DNA of 15,164 nucleotides from Bacillota bacterium. Its GTDB lineage: Bacteria > Bacillota > Bacilli > Alicyclobacillales > SLC66. This document shows positions 5,412 to 12,644 of the stretch, in pieces. The notes under the pieces were generated by a model. The model did not search any database. It saw nothing but the letters and a program-made list of their open reading frames with translations, and was not told the origin of the DNA. A program made the translations under genes and the position numbers. The number at the start of each line of letters is the position of its first letter. The stretch's first letter is position 1. Location of the stretch: contig JAKACR010000039.1 in assembly GCA_021821225.1 (NCBI GenBank), positions 1 to 15,164 of the forward strand, written 5' to 3'.

Positions 5412-6747
5412 GATCACGCGGTTGGTTGCGCCATCGCCGCTTCCACTCGTCGGCCTGCGCGGGCAAAGGCCCGCTGTCGTACCGCTCGCGCTGAACGGCA
5501 AACAGCGCGATCTCCCGCGCCTTGACCGGACTTAGCACATCGGCTCCCACAAACGCGAGCAACGCTGCGCCCAACCCGCTGGCATCCCCTGCGCCAACCG
5601 TCACCGCGCATCGGCTCACGGCCGCCTGAAAGGCAAACAGCGCGGGTTCATCAAACACGACATCGTCCGCAAAAAGATGAAAAGCGAGAGAAGCGCCGTT
5701 AGCGATATCCGACAGCGCACCGTCCACGCTCAGAACCATTGAGCGCAGCGCCGCCGCAAACAAGTCCACCGGGCGCAAACCCGACCCCACATCGACCAGA
5801 GCGACGCGATCCGACCTGCCGGATAAAGCGCGAAACACCAGAGAATCGCCTAGGAAAAGCGCTTCGTCCAAGCCGTCTCGCAAACCGTTCCCGGGAAACA
5901 GTGCTTCAAGCCACAGCCATGCCTGTTGCGGCGCGGAAAAACGTGCAAAAAAGGCGTACGCAAAGCCTCCCGTCCTGGGCAGCCCGATCGGCCGCACCGC
6001 GGTGGCGCCAGAAGACAGCATCTGCGCCCGCCGCTCGTCCAGTCGCACGATCAGATATCCTTCCTCGCGATATCCGATGAAACCGGTGCCTGTCTCGTCA
6101 ATGCCTGTTGCGTACAGGGCGGCGACCGGAGTGCAGGCGATGGAAGTGACAGGCGCGCGCGCTCCGCCCAGATAGACGGCGGCGACGCGCCCAAGGACGC
6201 CCGGATGGTTCGCCAGGTGCGGCCACACTGCTCCGGGAAGCGGGACATCCTGCGCCGTCTGCACAAGATCCGCCAGGTCGTGGCTGATGTCAAGGAAGCA
6301 CAACTGCCCCTGCGTAAGATTCCACAACAGCCAGCTCTCCACTCCGCCCACGCGCAGGCCGCTTGCGCTTCGTTCCGACGCATTTGCCAGTTGAGGAACA
6401 CAGGTCAGCAAAAACGACAATCGTCCGCCGACATTCCTGGCCGGCCAGTCTTCCGGCGTCGTCCACAGGCCAACGGGTCTTCCCGACACCAATTCCCAAC
6501 ACACCAGCACGTGAGGAGACGCCGCGATCCCGACTGCCGCAAGTTCAAACGGTGTGATGCCGGCCCTGCGCACGGCCACATCCGACAGCGTGATGGTGGA
6601 ACTGAGCAATTCGTCGGCCGACAGCGGCCCATCCCACACACGGAGCGCGCGGGCCGCCTGACTGCCGTCCGATCTATATATGTACACCGCAAGCTGCCGG
6701 GAATCCTGCACAATGGAGAGGGCATAGCCCTCACGATCTTCCAGCAC
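5404..6747 (-). CDS. Degenerate FGGY-family (glycerol-kinase-like) protein, probable pseudokinase
   Basis: The 447-residue protein follows the FGGY sugar-kinase order but has lost its chemistry. Matching segments are LAAVGIAASPHVLVCWE (69-85; compare aIGITNQRET of glycerol kinase), GGVESWLLWNLTQGQ (134-148; DSWLIWKLTGG), VTSIACTPVAALY (200-212; ISGIAGDQQAALF), GTGFIGY (220-226; GTGCFML) and a C-terminal GLGAALLAF (391-399; ALGAAYLAG). The catalytic-base Asp of the GDQQAAL motif is Thr206. The N-terminal DQGTTS phosphate loop is absent, and the VDGG nucleotide-binding motif reads FADD (359-362). So it is probably a non-catalytic sugar- or partner-binding relative; this is inferred from alignment by eye. 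It starts at GTG behind GAGAGGG at a long spacing. The stop codon overlaps the peroxiredoxin promoter. Confidence 0.8.
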   Translation of the reverse strand: MLEDREGYALSIVQDSRQLAVYIYRSDGSQAARALRVWDGPLSADELLSSTITLSDVAVRRAGITPFELAAVGIAASPHVLVCWELVSGRPVGLWTTPEDWPARNVGGRLSFLLTCVPQLANASERSASGLRVGGVESWLLWNLTQGQLCFLDISHDLADLVQTAQDVPLPGAVWPHLANHPGVLGRVAAVYLGGARAPVTSIACTPVAALYATGIDETGTGFIGYREEGYLIVRLDERRAQMLSSGATAVRPIGLPRTGGFAYAFFARFSAPQQAWLWLEALFPGNGLRDGLDEALFLGDSLVFRALSGRSDRVALVDVGSGLRPVDLFAAALRSMVLSVDGALSDIANGASLAFHLFADDVVFDEPALFAFQAAVSRCAVTVGAGDASGLGAALLAFVGADVLSPVKAREIALFAVQRERYDSGPLPAQADEWKRRWRNQPRDLL

Positions 6748-6852
6748 GCTTGAAACACCCTCTCCCGACGACGAGCGGTCAGACGGATTTCTTTTTGGGG
6801 ATCAGATGGTCCGCTGGTCGATGACCGATTTGCGGAACCCTCGATCGCATCG

Positions 6853-6861
6853 ATTATACCA
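6853..6861 (-). promoter_or_regulatory. Extended -10 promoter for the FGGY-like gene
   Basis: TGG-TATAAT (TATAAT at 6858..6853) on the minus strand gives a perfect extended -10 about 106 bases before the GTG start at 6747. It implies an untranslated leader of nearly 100 bases in which I see no recognised riboswitch. It separates this gene from the HAD gene ending at 6890. Confidence 0.55.
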
Positions 6862-6889
6862 CGGCTTGTCCCCGCTTTATCGCGCAGGG

Positions 6890-7834
6890 TTACTGCTGTT
6901 CCCCGATCCAGGATGCGAGATCGGGGACGGTGGACAGGTAGATGTCGCCGTACTCATCGGGGGGGAAATGATCGCGCGGGCCGATCCCGGCAAAACGCAG
7001 CCCCGCTGCCCGCGCCGCGAGAAAGTCCGCCGGCGAATCGCCGACAACCAGCGTTCGCCCTGGCCGGACGCCCGCCGCGGCGGTCTGAAACGTGTAGGAG
7101 TGCGGTTTGGCCAAAGTTCCCTCGGGCGCCCCTGACCGCGCTTCTTCCTGCCTCACTTCGTCGATCGTCACGATGCGCCGCCGCTCAAAGAGCGACCACA
7201 GTCGCAGGGCGCGCAGGGCGCGCTCCGCTTCCCGGCGCGGACGACCCGTGCCGATGCCGAGTGAATGCCCGCTTGCGCGCAGCGTTTCCAGCGCGCAACG
7301 CATCGCGCGCGGGTCGGTCATACATCGCTCCTGTCGCGCCAGCCCCGCGCGCAGCCACGCGCTATTCGCCCGCCTGTCGCCGAGAAAATAGGCCTGGAAG
7401 CGGTCAATGACCCGCTTTTTCACATCGTCGCCTATCTCCGCGCCAACCTGGGAAAAAAGGACATCCAGCAGTTCCTTCCCCGTCTTCCGATAGCGAGCGA
7501 GTTCTTGCACGGCCTGTGCGCCGGACTGATCCACACCGCGCCGCCGCATCAGGACAAACAGCAACACCGCCGCAAGCGACTTGTCCCAGTTACTGTTCAC
7601 CGCCCGCGCCCGCAGTTCCCGGATCAGGGCGGCGGGCAGATAGTGTTCGCGCAGCAACGCGACATCGGACTCCGATGCGACGGCCTGCGGATCGGGCAGT
7701 CCGGTTGGCCAGCGGTTGTTCATGGTTTTTGCAAAGGACGCGGCGGTCAGCGCCGCCGCGTCCAGATAGCCCTCCTCGGACAGGATGACGCCATCGAGAT
7801 CAAACACCACCAGGTCGAACTCGCGCACGCTCAT
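6890..7834 (-). CDS. HAD-superfamily hydrolase, possible histidinol-phosphate-type phosphatase
   Basis: This 314-residue HAD hydrolase has all four motifs: VFDLDGVI (D12 nucleophile, D14), GIGTGRP with T196, AKPHS with K243, and VVGDSPAD with D266 and D270. A large helical cap (about 20-170) sits after motif I, as in phosphoglycolate-phosphatase-like enzymes. It should remove phosphate from a small metabolite. I placed the start at ATG 7834, which overlaps the hisB stop (ATGA) and begins five residues before motif I. A longer frame extends to 8008, but that part lies inside hisB and has no family resemblance. The position after hisD and hisB suggests it may supply the histidinol-phosphatase step (E. 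coli HisB uses a HAD domain for this), but a related pathway is equally possible. Confidence 0.88.
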   Translation of the reverse strand: MSVREFDLVVFDLDGVILSEEGYLDAAALTAASFAKTMNNRWPTGLPDPQAVASESDVALLREHYLPAALIRELRARAVNSNWDKSLAAVLLFVLMRRRGVDQSGAQAVQELARYRKTGKELLDVLFSQVGAEIGDDVKKRVIDRFQAYFLGDRRANSAWLRAGLARQERCMTDPRAMRCALETLRASGHSLGIGTGRPRREAERALRALRLWSLFERRRIVTIDEVRQEEARSGAPEGTLAKPHSYTFQTAAAGVRPGRTLVVGDSPADFLAARAAGLRFAGIGPRDHFPPDEYGDIYLSTVPDLASWIGEQQ

Positions 7835-8508
7835 TGCTCTTCCACGCGAATGCCGATATTTCCGGCCACGCCCGCCGTCATGCCCGCCCGCCACAGTCGC
7901 TGCGACAGCGCTTCGTACAGCGCCATGCCGAGTCCGCGAAAGGCGGATTCCCAGATGTGGTGCCCATGCCCGTCGCGGCCCTTGAGCAGGTCGACGTGCA
8001 GCGTACACTGTGCGCCCTGGACGAATCCCTCCAGGAATGCCACAAGATCCTCGCTGTTCATCCCCTCCGTCTGTTCGGGCAACCGCACGGCACCGCGCGT
8101 AAAATCCAAGTGGGCACGATTTTCCAAAGAGACCACCACGCGCGTGAGCGCCTCGTCGATCGTCCCGTACGCCGCGCCATACCCCACGATGCCCGCCGCC
8201 GCGTTGCGCTCCGCGTACTCCTTGACGGCGCGGCCGAGGGTGATCCCCACATCCTCCGTCACCAAGTGGGCGAGGTCAAAATGGTCCAAGCGCACCGTCA
8301 GGTCGATATTCAACTGCCCCCGCCACGCCACGTGCTCCAGCATATGGTTGAAAAACGGCAGGGGCGTCCGCAAGTTCCGCTTGGCTTCCGGGTCGCGCGG
8401 ACCGCGGTCCAGCACCACCTCCACTTCCGATTCGCTAGTGGTGCGGGTTACCCGCACCGGCTTAGTGGTGCGGACCACCCGTACCGGATTGTCGTGGCTA
8501 TCGCTCAA
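7831..8508 (-). CDS. hisB: Divergent imidazoleglycerol-phosphate dehydratase (HisB-like)
   Basis: This 225-residue protein aligns end to end with IGP dehydratases: PFFNHMLEH (canonical PFFDHML), TEDVGITLGRAV, DEALTRVVVSLENRAHL and GHHIWESAF (second HHxxE motif intact). The first metal motif, normally HHxxED, reads HLVTED, so its second His is Leu. The SHG of the early helix is RG, and the C-terminal STKG phosphate loop is AGNIG. The canonical enzyme dehydrates imidazoleglycerol phosphate using two Mn ions; loss of these residues suggests altered metal or substrate use. Translation starts at TTG, overlapping the hisD stop (TTGA) behind GGTGAGAG. The N-terminus carries a 9-residue tandem duplication. 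It ends in a four-base overlap with the HAD gene. Confidence 0.88.
   Translation of the reverse strand: MSDSHDNPVRVVRTTKPVRVTRTTSESEVEVVLDRGPRDPEAKRNLRTPLPFFNHMLEHVAWRGQLNIDLTVRLDHFDLAHLVTEDVGITLGRAVKEYAERNAAAGIVGYGAAYGTIDEALTRVVVSLENRAHLDFTRGAVRLPEQTEGMNSEDLVAFLEGFVQGAQCTLHVDLLKGRDGHGHHIWESAFRGLGMALYEALSQRLWRAGMTAGVAGNIGIRVEEQ
8436..8489. repeat. Tandem 27-bp duplication at the 5' end of hisB
   Basis: Bases 8436-8462 and 8463-8489 are adjacent 27-bp copies with five differences. They encode two nine-residue units (VRVVRTTKP-type then VRVTRTTSE-type). The first-listed copy contains a perfect palindrome, GGTGCGGGT-T-ACCCGCACC (8440-8458), which can form a 9-bp hairpin in the mRNA about 50 bases after the hisB start. 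Confidence 0.85.
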
Positions 8509-9809
8509 CGATCTCTCACCGCCCTGGCATGTGTTTCAAACCCTTCAATATCGGCAAACAGCGCGGCGCGCTCGCGCACGCGGGCAAAACCCGCCACCGT
8601 GGCGTACCCGATCGACGACCGTTTCATAAAATCGTGAATCGACACCGCCGACACGGAACGCGCCCAGCGTCCGGTCGGCAGGACGGCGTTTGGCCCAAGC
8701 AGGAAATTGCACAGCGTGACCGGCGTGTCGTCGCCAAGCAGGATCTCCCCCGCGTGCTCGATGCGCGGCAATACGCTAAACGGATCCGCCGTCATGACCT
8801 CCATGTGCTCCGGCGCGTATTCGTTCACAAAGCGGATGGAGTCGTCGAGGTCGTCTGTTACGACGATGCCGCCGTATCCCTGCAGCACCGCCTCGACAAA
8901 CGAGCGTCGCACGGGGTTGGCGATCTTCTCCATGAACGCCTGCACGTTCACCTCGACTGCGTCCGCCAACGCACGGCTGTGAGTGACCAGTAGGGCCGCG
9001 CTGTCCGGTCCGTGTTCCGCCTCGATCATCAGGTCGAGCGCCGCTTTGCGCGGATCCGCGCGCTCGTCGCACAGGATCACGGCTTCGCTCGGTCCCGCGG
9101 GCACGCCGGGATCGATCACCCCGGAGAGCATCCGTTTCGCCGCAGTCACGTACGGATTGCCCGGACCGATGATCTTGCAAGACGGCGCGACGCTCTCCGT
9201 ACCAAACGCCGCGGCCGCCACCGCCTGCGCTCCGCCCACCCGATAGATCTCGCGGATGCCGAGCATCCGGGCGACGTAGAGAATCGCGGGGTCCACCCCT
9301 CCCTCGCGGTTCGGCGGAGTGAAGACAGCGACGCGCGGCACGCCGGCCACCACGGCGGGCGTGCCGAGCATCAGCAGGACAGAGGGAAAGCTGCCCTTGC
9401 CGCGCGGGACGTACAGTGCCGCGTCGGAAAGCGGCGTCACCTTCTCGCCCGCCATGAGTCCATCGTCCACTTCCATCATCCACATGGGCGCGGGCTTTTG
9501 CGCCTCGTGAAAACGGCGGATATTCCCGTGCGCATAACGCAGCATCTCCTTCACATCCGGCGCAAGCGCGTTCTCCGCCGCCGCGAATTCCGTCTCTGGC
9601 ACGGCGATCCCCCGCCGGCTGATGTCGACGCCGTCAAAGCGCAGAGTGTATTCGACAAGAGCCCGGTCACCGCGCTCCCGCACATCCTTGACAATCGGCT
9701 CCACAACGCGCATCTGCTCCGAAATATCTACCGCCGCGCGTTGCATCACCCGGCGCTTGTCCTGTTCTGTCACTTGGCTCCAGACGTATCGATTGACGAG
9801 CCCCACCAC
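8505..9809 (-). CDS. hisD: Histidinol dehydrogenase family protein with altered zinc site
   Basis: The 434-residue protein is clearly of the HisD family. It has VGGAQAVAAAAFGTE (191-205), KIIGPGNPYVTAAKR (212-226), PAGPSE, EAEHGPDS (263-270), YAPEHME with catalytic E334-H335, and GPNAVLPTG. Relative to E. coli HisD, zinc ligand Gln259 is Glu263 and Asp360 is Asn368, while His262 and His419 are kept (H266, H427). The substrate-contacting His367 is Ala375. HisD oxidises histidinol to histidine with two NAD; some paralogs use other alcohols. Its start is GTG at 9809, with AGGAG about 9 bases upstream. It heads an operon with hisB and the HAD gene, with no hisG or hisZ nearby. Whether it makes histidine is uncertain. 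Confidence 0.9.
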   Translation of the reverse strand: MVGLVNRYVWSQVTEQDKRRVMQRAAVDISEQMRVVEPIVKDVRERGDRALVEYTLRFDGVDISRRGIAVPETEFAAAENALAPDVKEMLRYAHGNIRRFHEAQKPAPMWMMEVDDGLMAGEKVTPLSDAALYVPRGKGSFPSVLLMLGTPAVVAGVPRVAVFTPPNREGGVDPAILYVARMLGIREIYRVGGAQAVAAAAFGTESVAPSCKIIGPGNPYVTAAKRMLSGVIDPGVPAGPSEAVILCDERADPRKAALDLMIEAEHGPDSAALLVTHSRALADAVEVNVQAFMEKIANPVRRSFVEAVLQGYGGIVVTDDLDDSIRFVNEYAPEHMEVMTADPFSVLPRIEHAGEILLGDDTPVTLCNFLLGPNAVLPTGRWARSVSAVSIHDFMKRSSIGYATVAGFARVRERAALFADIEGFETHARAVRDR

Positions 9810-9864
9810 GGCACCCCCGCTCCTGTCTGTATTCCATTCGAAGCAAATGCTTTATCACACTAAT

Positions 9865-9894
9865 ATACTAAAGTAATTGTCCCCGATCAGTCAA
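9865..9894 (-). promoter_or_regulatory. Promoter for the hisD-hisB-HAD operon
   Basis: On the minus strand TTGACT (9894..9889) and TAGTAT (9870..9865) are 18 bases apart, about 55 bases before the hisD start. The -35 overlaps the stop codon of the thioesterase gene. No T-box or terminator-antiterminator pair is visible in the short leader. Confidence 0.5.
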
Positions 9895-10336
9895 CCGATG
9901 GAAGCTCTGAGGGAACTCCCGTCCGTTCCACTTCCGTCCGCTCATTGACCACCATGGCGAGGGTGCAGCGGGCCGCACACACAAGCCGTCCCGCATCGTC
10001 CACGATGCGCACGTCCCACACCTGCGTCCTGCGCCCCCTGTGCAACGGCGCCGCCGTGGCCGTCACCCTTCCTGAACGTACACTGCGTACATGGCTGGCA
10101 GTCAGTTCAATGCCGGCGACCTCATCGGTCTGCCGCCGCACGTTCAGGGCGGCCCCAAGGCTTGCCGCCGTCTCCGCCAGGGCGGCTGATGCGCCGCCAT
10201 GCAGCATTCCGGCCGGCTGCCTGGTCCGCGCGTCCACGGGCATCGTGACGATCACGCGCTCCGCACTCGCCTCCGCCACCTCGATCCCCAGGCATTCCAT
10301 CATCGTCCCGTTCCAACTGCCAGGCAAAAGGTCCAT
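9887..10336 (-). CDS. PaaI/YuxO-type hotdog-fold acyl-CoA thioesterase
   Basis: From ATG 10336 this is a 149-residue hotdog thioesterase. It has QPAGMLHGGASAALAE (40-55) with the H46-G-G active-site turn and Glu55, then SHVRSVRSGRVTATAAPLHRGRRTQVWDVRI, the typical second half of PaaI- and YuxO/MenI-type enzymes. These hydrolyse CoA thioesters such as phenylacetyl-CoA or 1,4-dihydroxy-2-naphthoyl-CoA; the substrate cannot be told here. I chose 10336 because GGAGG sits seven bases upstream and family proteins begin near this point. The frame stays open to 10399, but the extra 21 residues look unrelated. It diverges from the SDR gene. Confidence 0.88.
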   Translation of the reverse strand: MDLLPGSWNGTMMECLGIEVAEASAERVIVTMPVDARTRQPAGMLHGGASAALAETAASLGAALNVRRQTDEVAGIELTASHVRSVRSGRVTATAAPLHRGRRTQVWDVRIVDDAGRLVCAARCTLAMVVNERTEVERTGVPSELPSVD

Positions 10337-10385
10337 CCGGCGCCTCCATCCCCGTTCGGCAGACATGCGCGCGCAAATGGCCAGA

Positions 10386-10415
10386 TTCAACCCGGGCATG
10401 CCTGTCTGGTATCAT
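10386..10415 (+). promoter_or_regulatory. Promoter for the SDR gene
   Basis: TTCAAC (10386-10391), an 18-base spacer and TATCAT (10410-10415) preceded by TGG form an extended -10 promoter about 90 bases before the start at 10506. A shifted -10 (CATAAT, 10413-10418) is an alternative. Confidence 0.4.
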
Positions 10416-10505
10416 AATAATAGCGAACGCGCGCGGTTTCGCATAGACGCCCGTATGATCGCATGTCCAGCGGAAGATTGAAGATTGATCAGGAGGTTGA
10501 TCAGG

Positions 10506-11297
10506 ATGAAGGAAGATCGAGAGCGAATCGCGCTTGTCACCGGGGCAAGCGGCGGTATCGGCCGCGCAACGGCCCTGGCTCTAGCGGGCGCCGGGTATGA
10601 CCTCATCATCGGCGCGCGCCGGGAATCTCTGCTGGCGGAAACGGCGGATGCAATCCGCCGTCTGGGACGCCGTGTGTTATCCGCCCGTCTCGATGTGCGC
10701 GACAAAGCGTCGGTCAACCGCTTTGTGCAAGGCGCACTGACTAGTATGAGACATGTCGATGTGCTCGTGAACAATGCGGGGCTTGCCCGCGGCGTCACAA
10801 AAATTGCCGAACAGACCGACGAAGACGAGTGGCTTGAGATGATGGACACCAACGTCATGGGACTGCTGCGCGTGACGAGGCTCGTGTTGCCCACCATGAT
10901 TGCAAACGGGCGCGGACATATTGTGAACATCGGTTCGACCGCCGCACACGAGGCGTACGCGGGGGGATCGGTGTATTGCGGCAGCAAGTTCGCCGTGCGG
11001 GCCATCACGCTCGCCCTGCGCCAAGAATTGCTCGGTCAGCCGATCCGGGTGACCGAAATCGACCCCGGCATGACCGAGACGGATTTCAGCCGCGTGCGCT
11101 ACCGGGGCGACGAACAGCAGGCCGGAGCGGTGTACACCGGGGCCGTTCCCCTTGCGCCGGAGGACGTGGCGGATGTGATCGTCTTTGCCGTGACGCGCAA
11201 GTCCCATGTGAATCTCGACAACATCATCCTGCGCCCTGTCGATCAGGCCGTGCACACCATGGTCCACCGGCGCGCCAGAGCACAACGGGACGGCTGA
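10506..11297 (+). CDS. Short-chain dehydrogenase/reductase (YdfG-like)
   Basis: The 263-residue protein is a classical SDR: TGASGGIG (12-19, dinucleotide binding), an ARR motif after strand 2 (37-39) suggesting NADP, NNAG (89-92), and the Ser144-Tyr157-Lys161 triad (IGS, then YCGSK). EIDPGMTETDF and ILRPVDQA near the C-terminus resemble YdfG-type NADP-dependent 3-hydroxy-acid dehydrogenases, which reduce malonic semialdehyde or oxidise serine and allo-threonine. The substrate here is inferred only from overall likeness. The ATG at 10506 follows AGGAGG by nine bases; the frame is open to 10485, but that start lacks a ribosome site. A small direct repeat (TTGATCAGG twice, three bases apart) surrounds the ribosome site. 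The next gene follows after 72 bp. Confidence 0.92.
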   Translation: MKEDRERIALVTGASGGIGRATALALAGAGYDLIIGARRESLLAETADAIRRLGRRVLSARLDVRDKASVNRFVQGALTSMRHVDVLVNNAGLARGVTKIAEQTDEDEWLEMMDTNVMGLLRVTRLVLPTMIANGRGHIVNIGSTAAHEAYAGGSVYCGSKFAVRAITLALRQELLGQPIRVTEIDPGMTETDFSRVRYRGDEQQAGAVYTGAVPLAPEDVADVIVFAVTRKSHVNLDNIILRPVDQAVHTMVHRRARAQRDG

Positions 11298-11301
11298 AAT
11301 C

Positions 11302-11331
11302 CGCATATCCGCCATGCGCGACGCATATCCG
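11302..11331 (+). repeat. Direct repeat CGCATATCCG spaced 20 bp, upstream of sleL-like gene
   Basis: CGCATATCCG lies at 11302-11311 and 11322-11331, exactly 20 bp apart, ending 38 bases before the ATG of the LysM-GH18 gene. The spacing and distance mirror the TCATAGATT pair before the other GH18 gene. It could be an operator with two in-phase half sites, or chance. Confidence 0.4.
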
Positions 11332-11369
11332 TAGGATGTTGGAAGCGTCACGAGGCGAGGTGTGAAGAG

Positions 11370-12644
11370 ATGTTGGTCTATACCGTCAAACGGGGAGATA
11401 CCCTCCAGTCGATCGCTTTGCAAACCGGTGCGCAGGAGATGCACCTGCGACAGTTGAACGGGCTTGTCGGCACAGCCTTGACGACAGGTCTCAACCTGCT
11501 CGTGCCGGGACCGCCCCACACGCTGGCGGCGCACCGCGTACAGCCCAAGGAGACGCTGGACATCATCGCCCGCCGGAACGGCACGACGGTTGACGTGTTG
11601 GCGGCGGTCAACGGCCTGGACACAACTGCCCTCCTGGCGATCGGTCAGCTCCTGTGGGTGCCGATGCCAGTCGCCGCGAAACGGGCCATCGCGGCAAACG
11701 GCTACCTGATACCGGCCGGATCGCAGGATCGCCGCGTTCTGCGCGAGTCGGCGCCGCTTACCATGATCACCGTCTTCAGCTATCATGTGAACCCGGACGG
11801 CTCCCTCTCGCCGGTTGCGGACCAGCGCGCGCTCACCGAGAGTTCGGCCCTGGGGCTCACGCCCTTATTGTCCGTCACCAACTTTGACGGCCACAATTTC
11901 AACACCGACCTCGCGCATGCCATCCTGTCCGACTCCACCAAGCGGCTGGCCACGATCGACGCCATTGACCGCGCACTGGAGTTGAAGGGCTATCACGGGG
12001 TCAATATCGACTTTGAGCACATGCAGCCCAATGACCGCCCGCTCTACAACGAATTCATCGCGGAAGTGCACCGGGCCGTACACGCTAAAGGCAAGTCCCT
12101 GTCCATCGCGCTGGGTCCAAAGACGCACAATGAACCCGATGCCGCCTGGATGGGCGCGTTTGACTACAAAGCGCTTGGGGAAACCGTCGATTTCATCATG
12201 CTGATGACCTATGAATGGGGTTGGGTCGGCGGGCCGCCGATGGCCGTCGCGCCGCTTGGCCAAGTGCGCGCCGTGCTGGATTACGCCCTTTCCGTCATCC
12301 CCGCCGACAAACTGTTGATGGGCATACCGACATATGGATATAACTGGAACGTGCCGCACGATCCAAAGAGCCCGCCCGCGGCAGGCGAGTCGCCCCGGCA
12401 GGCGCAGAATCTTGCGGTGCAACACGGCGTCCCCGTGCAATTTCACCCACTGTCCGCCAGTCCGATGTACCGCTACCGCAGCGGTTCGCAGGAGCATGAG
12501 GTGTGGTACGAGGACGCCAAATCGCTGCTGGCCAAGTTTCACCTCGTCTATGAAATGAACCTGCGCGGCGTGAGTTTCTGGGTATTGGGACAAAACTTCC
12601 CGCAACTGTGGCCGCTTCTGGCCGATACGTTCACGGTCCGGTGA
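11370..12644 (+). CDS. sleL: LysM-GH18 spore cortex-lytic N-acetylglucosaminidase, SleL/YaaH type
   Basis: The 424-residue protein has two LysM domains (about 2-46, starting YTVKRGDTLQSIA, and 54-98, HRVQPKETLDIIA). These are followed by a GH18 barrel (about 130-420). The active-site strand is HGVNIDFEHM with proton-donor Glu216 and Asp214; LMTYEWGWVGGPP and FWVLGQNFP are typical of SleL. Length matches B. subtilis YaaH (about 427). SleL enzymes cut spore-cortex fragments during germination and are deposited in the spore by LysM binding; no signal peptide is present, as expected for a mother-cell product. AGGTG lies about eight bases before the ATG. Its stop overlaps the convergent epimerase-like gene by 14 bp. 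Confidence 0.94.
   Translation: MLVYTVKRGDTLQSIALQTGAQEMHLRQLNGLVGTALTTGLNLLVPGPPHTLAAHRVQPKETLDIIARRNGTTVDVLAAVNGLDTTALLAIGQLLWVPMPVAAKRAIAANGYLIPAGSQDRRVLRESAPLTMITVFSYHVNPDGSLSPVADQRALTESSALGLTPLLSVTNFDGHNFNTDLAHAILSDSTKRLATIDAIDRALELKGYHGVNIDFEHMQPNDRPLYNEFIAEVHRAVHAKGKSLSIALGPKTHNEPDAAWMGAFDYKALGETVDFIMLMTYEWGWVGGPPMAVAPLGQVRAVLDYALSVIPADKLLMGIPTYGYNWNVPHDPKSPPAAGESPRQAQNLAVQHGVPVQFHPLSASPMYRYRSGSQEHEVWYEDAKSLLAKFHLVYEMNLRGVSFWVLGQNFPQLWPLLADTFTVR

Noticed and set aside
4505..5494. A 329-residue + strand frame across the MITE and opposite the peroxiredoxin.
   Set aside because: It crosses a gene end, a terminator and a repeat element, and the opposite strand encodes conserved peroxiredoxin sequence.
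7835..8008. N-terminal extension of the HAD protein to 8008.
   Set aside because: The added 58 residues lie wholly within hisB in another frame and resemble no family; ATG 7834 overlaps the hisB stop and begins next to motif I.
7265..8629. A 454-residue open frame on the + strand antisense to hisB and the HAD gene.
   Set aside because: It has no recognisable family, is rich in Arg, Pro and Ser, and lies opposite well-conserved HisB and HAD motifs; long antisense frames are common in GC-rich coding DNA.
9810..9886. Possible T-box or attenuator in front of the hisD-like gene.
   Set aside because: The leader is only about 50-75 bases, with no T-box consensus, terminator hairpin or run of His codons.
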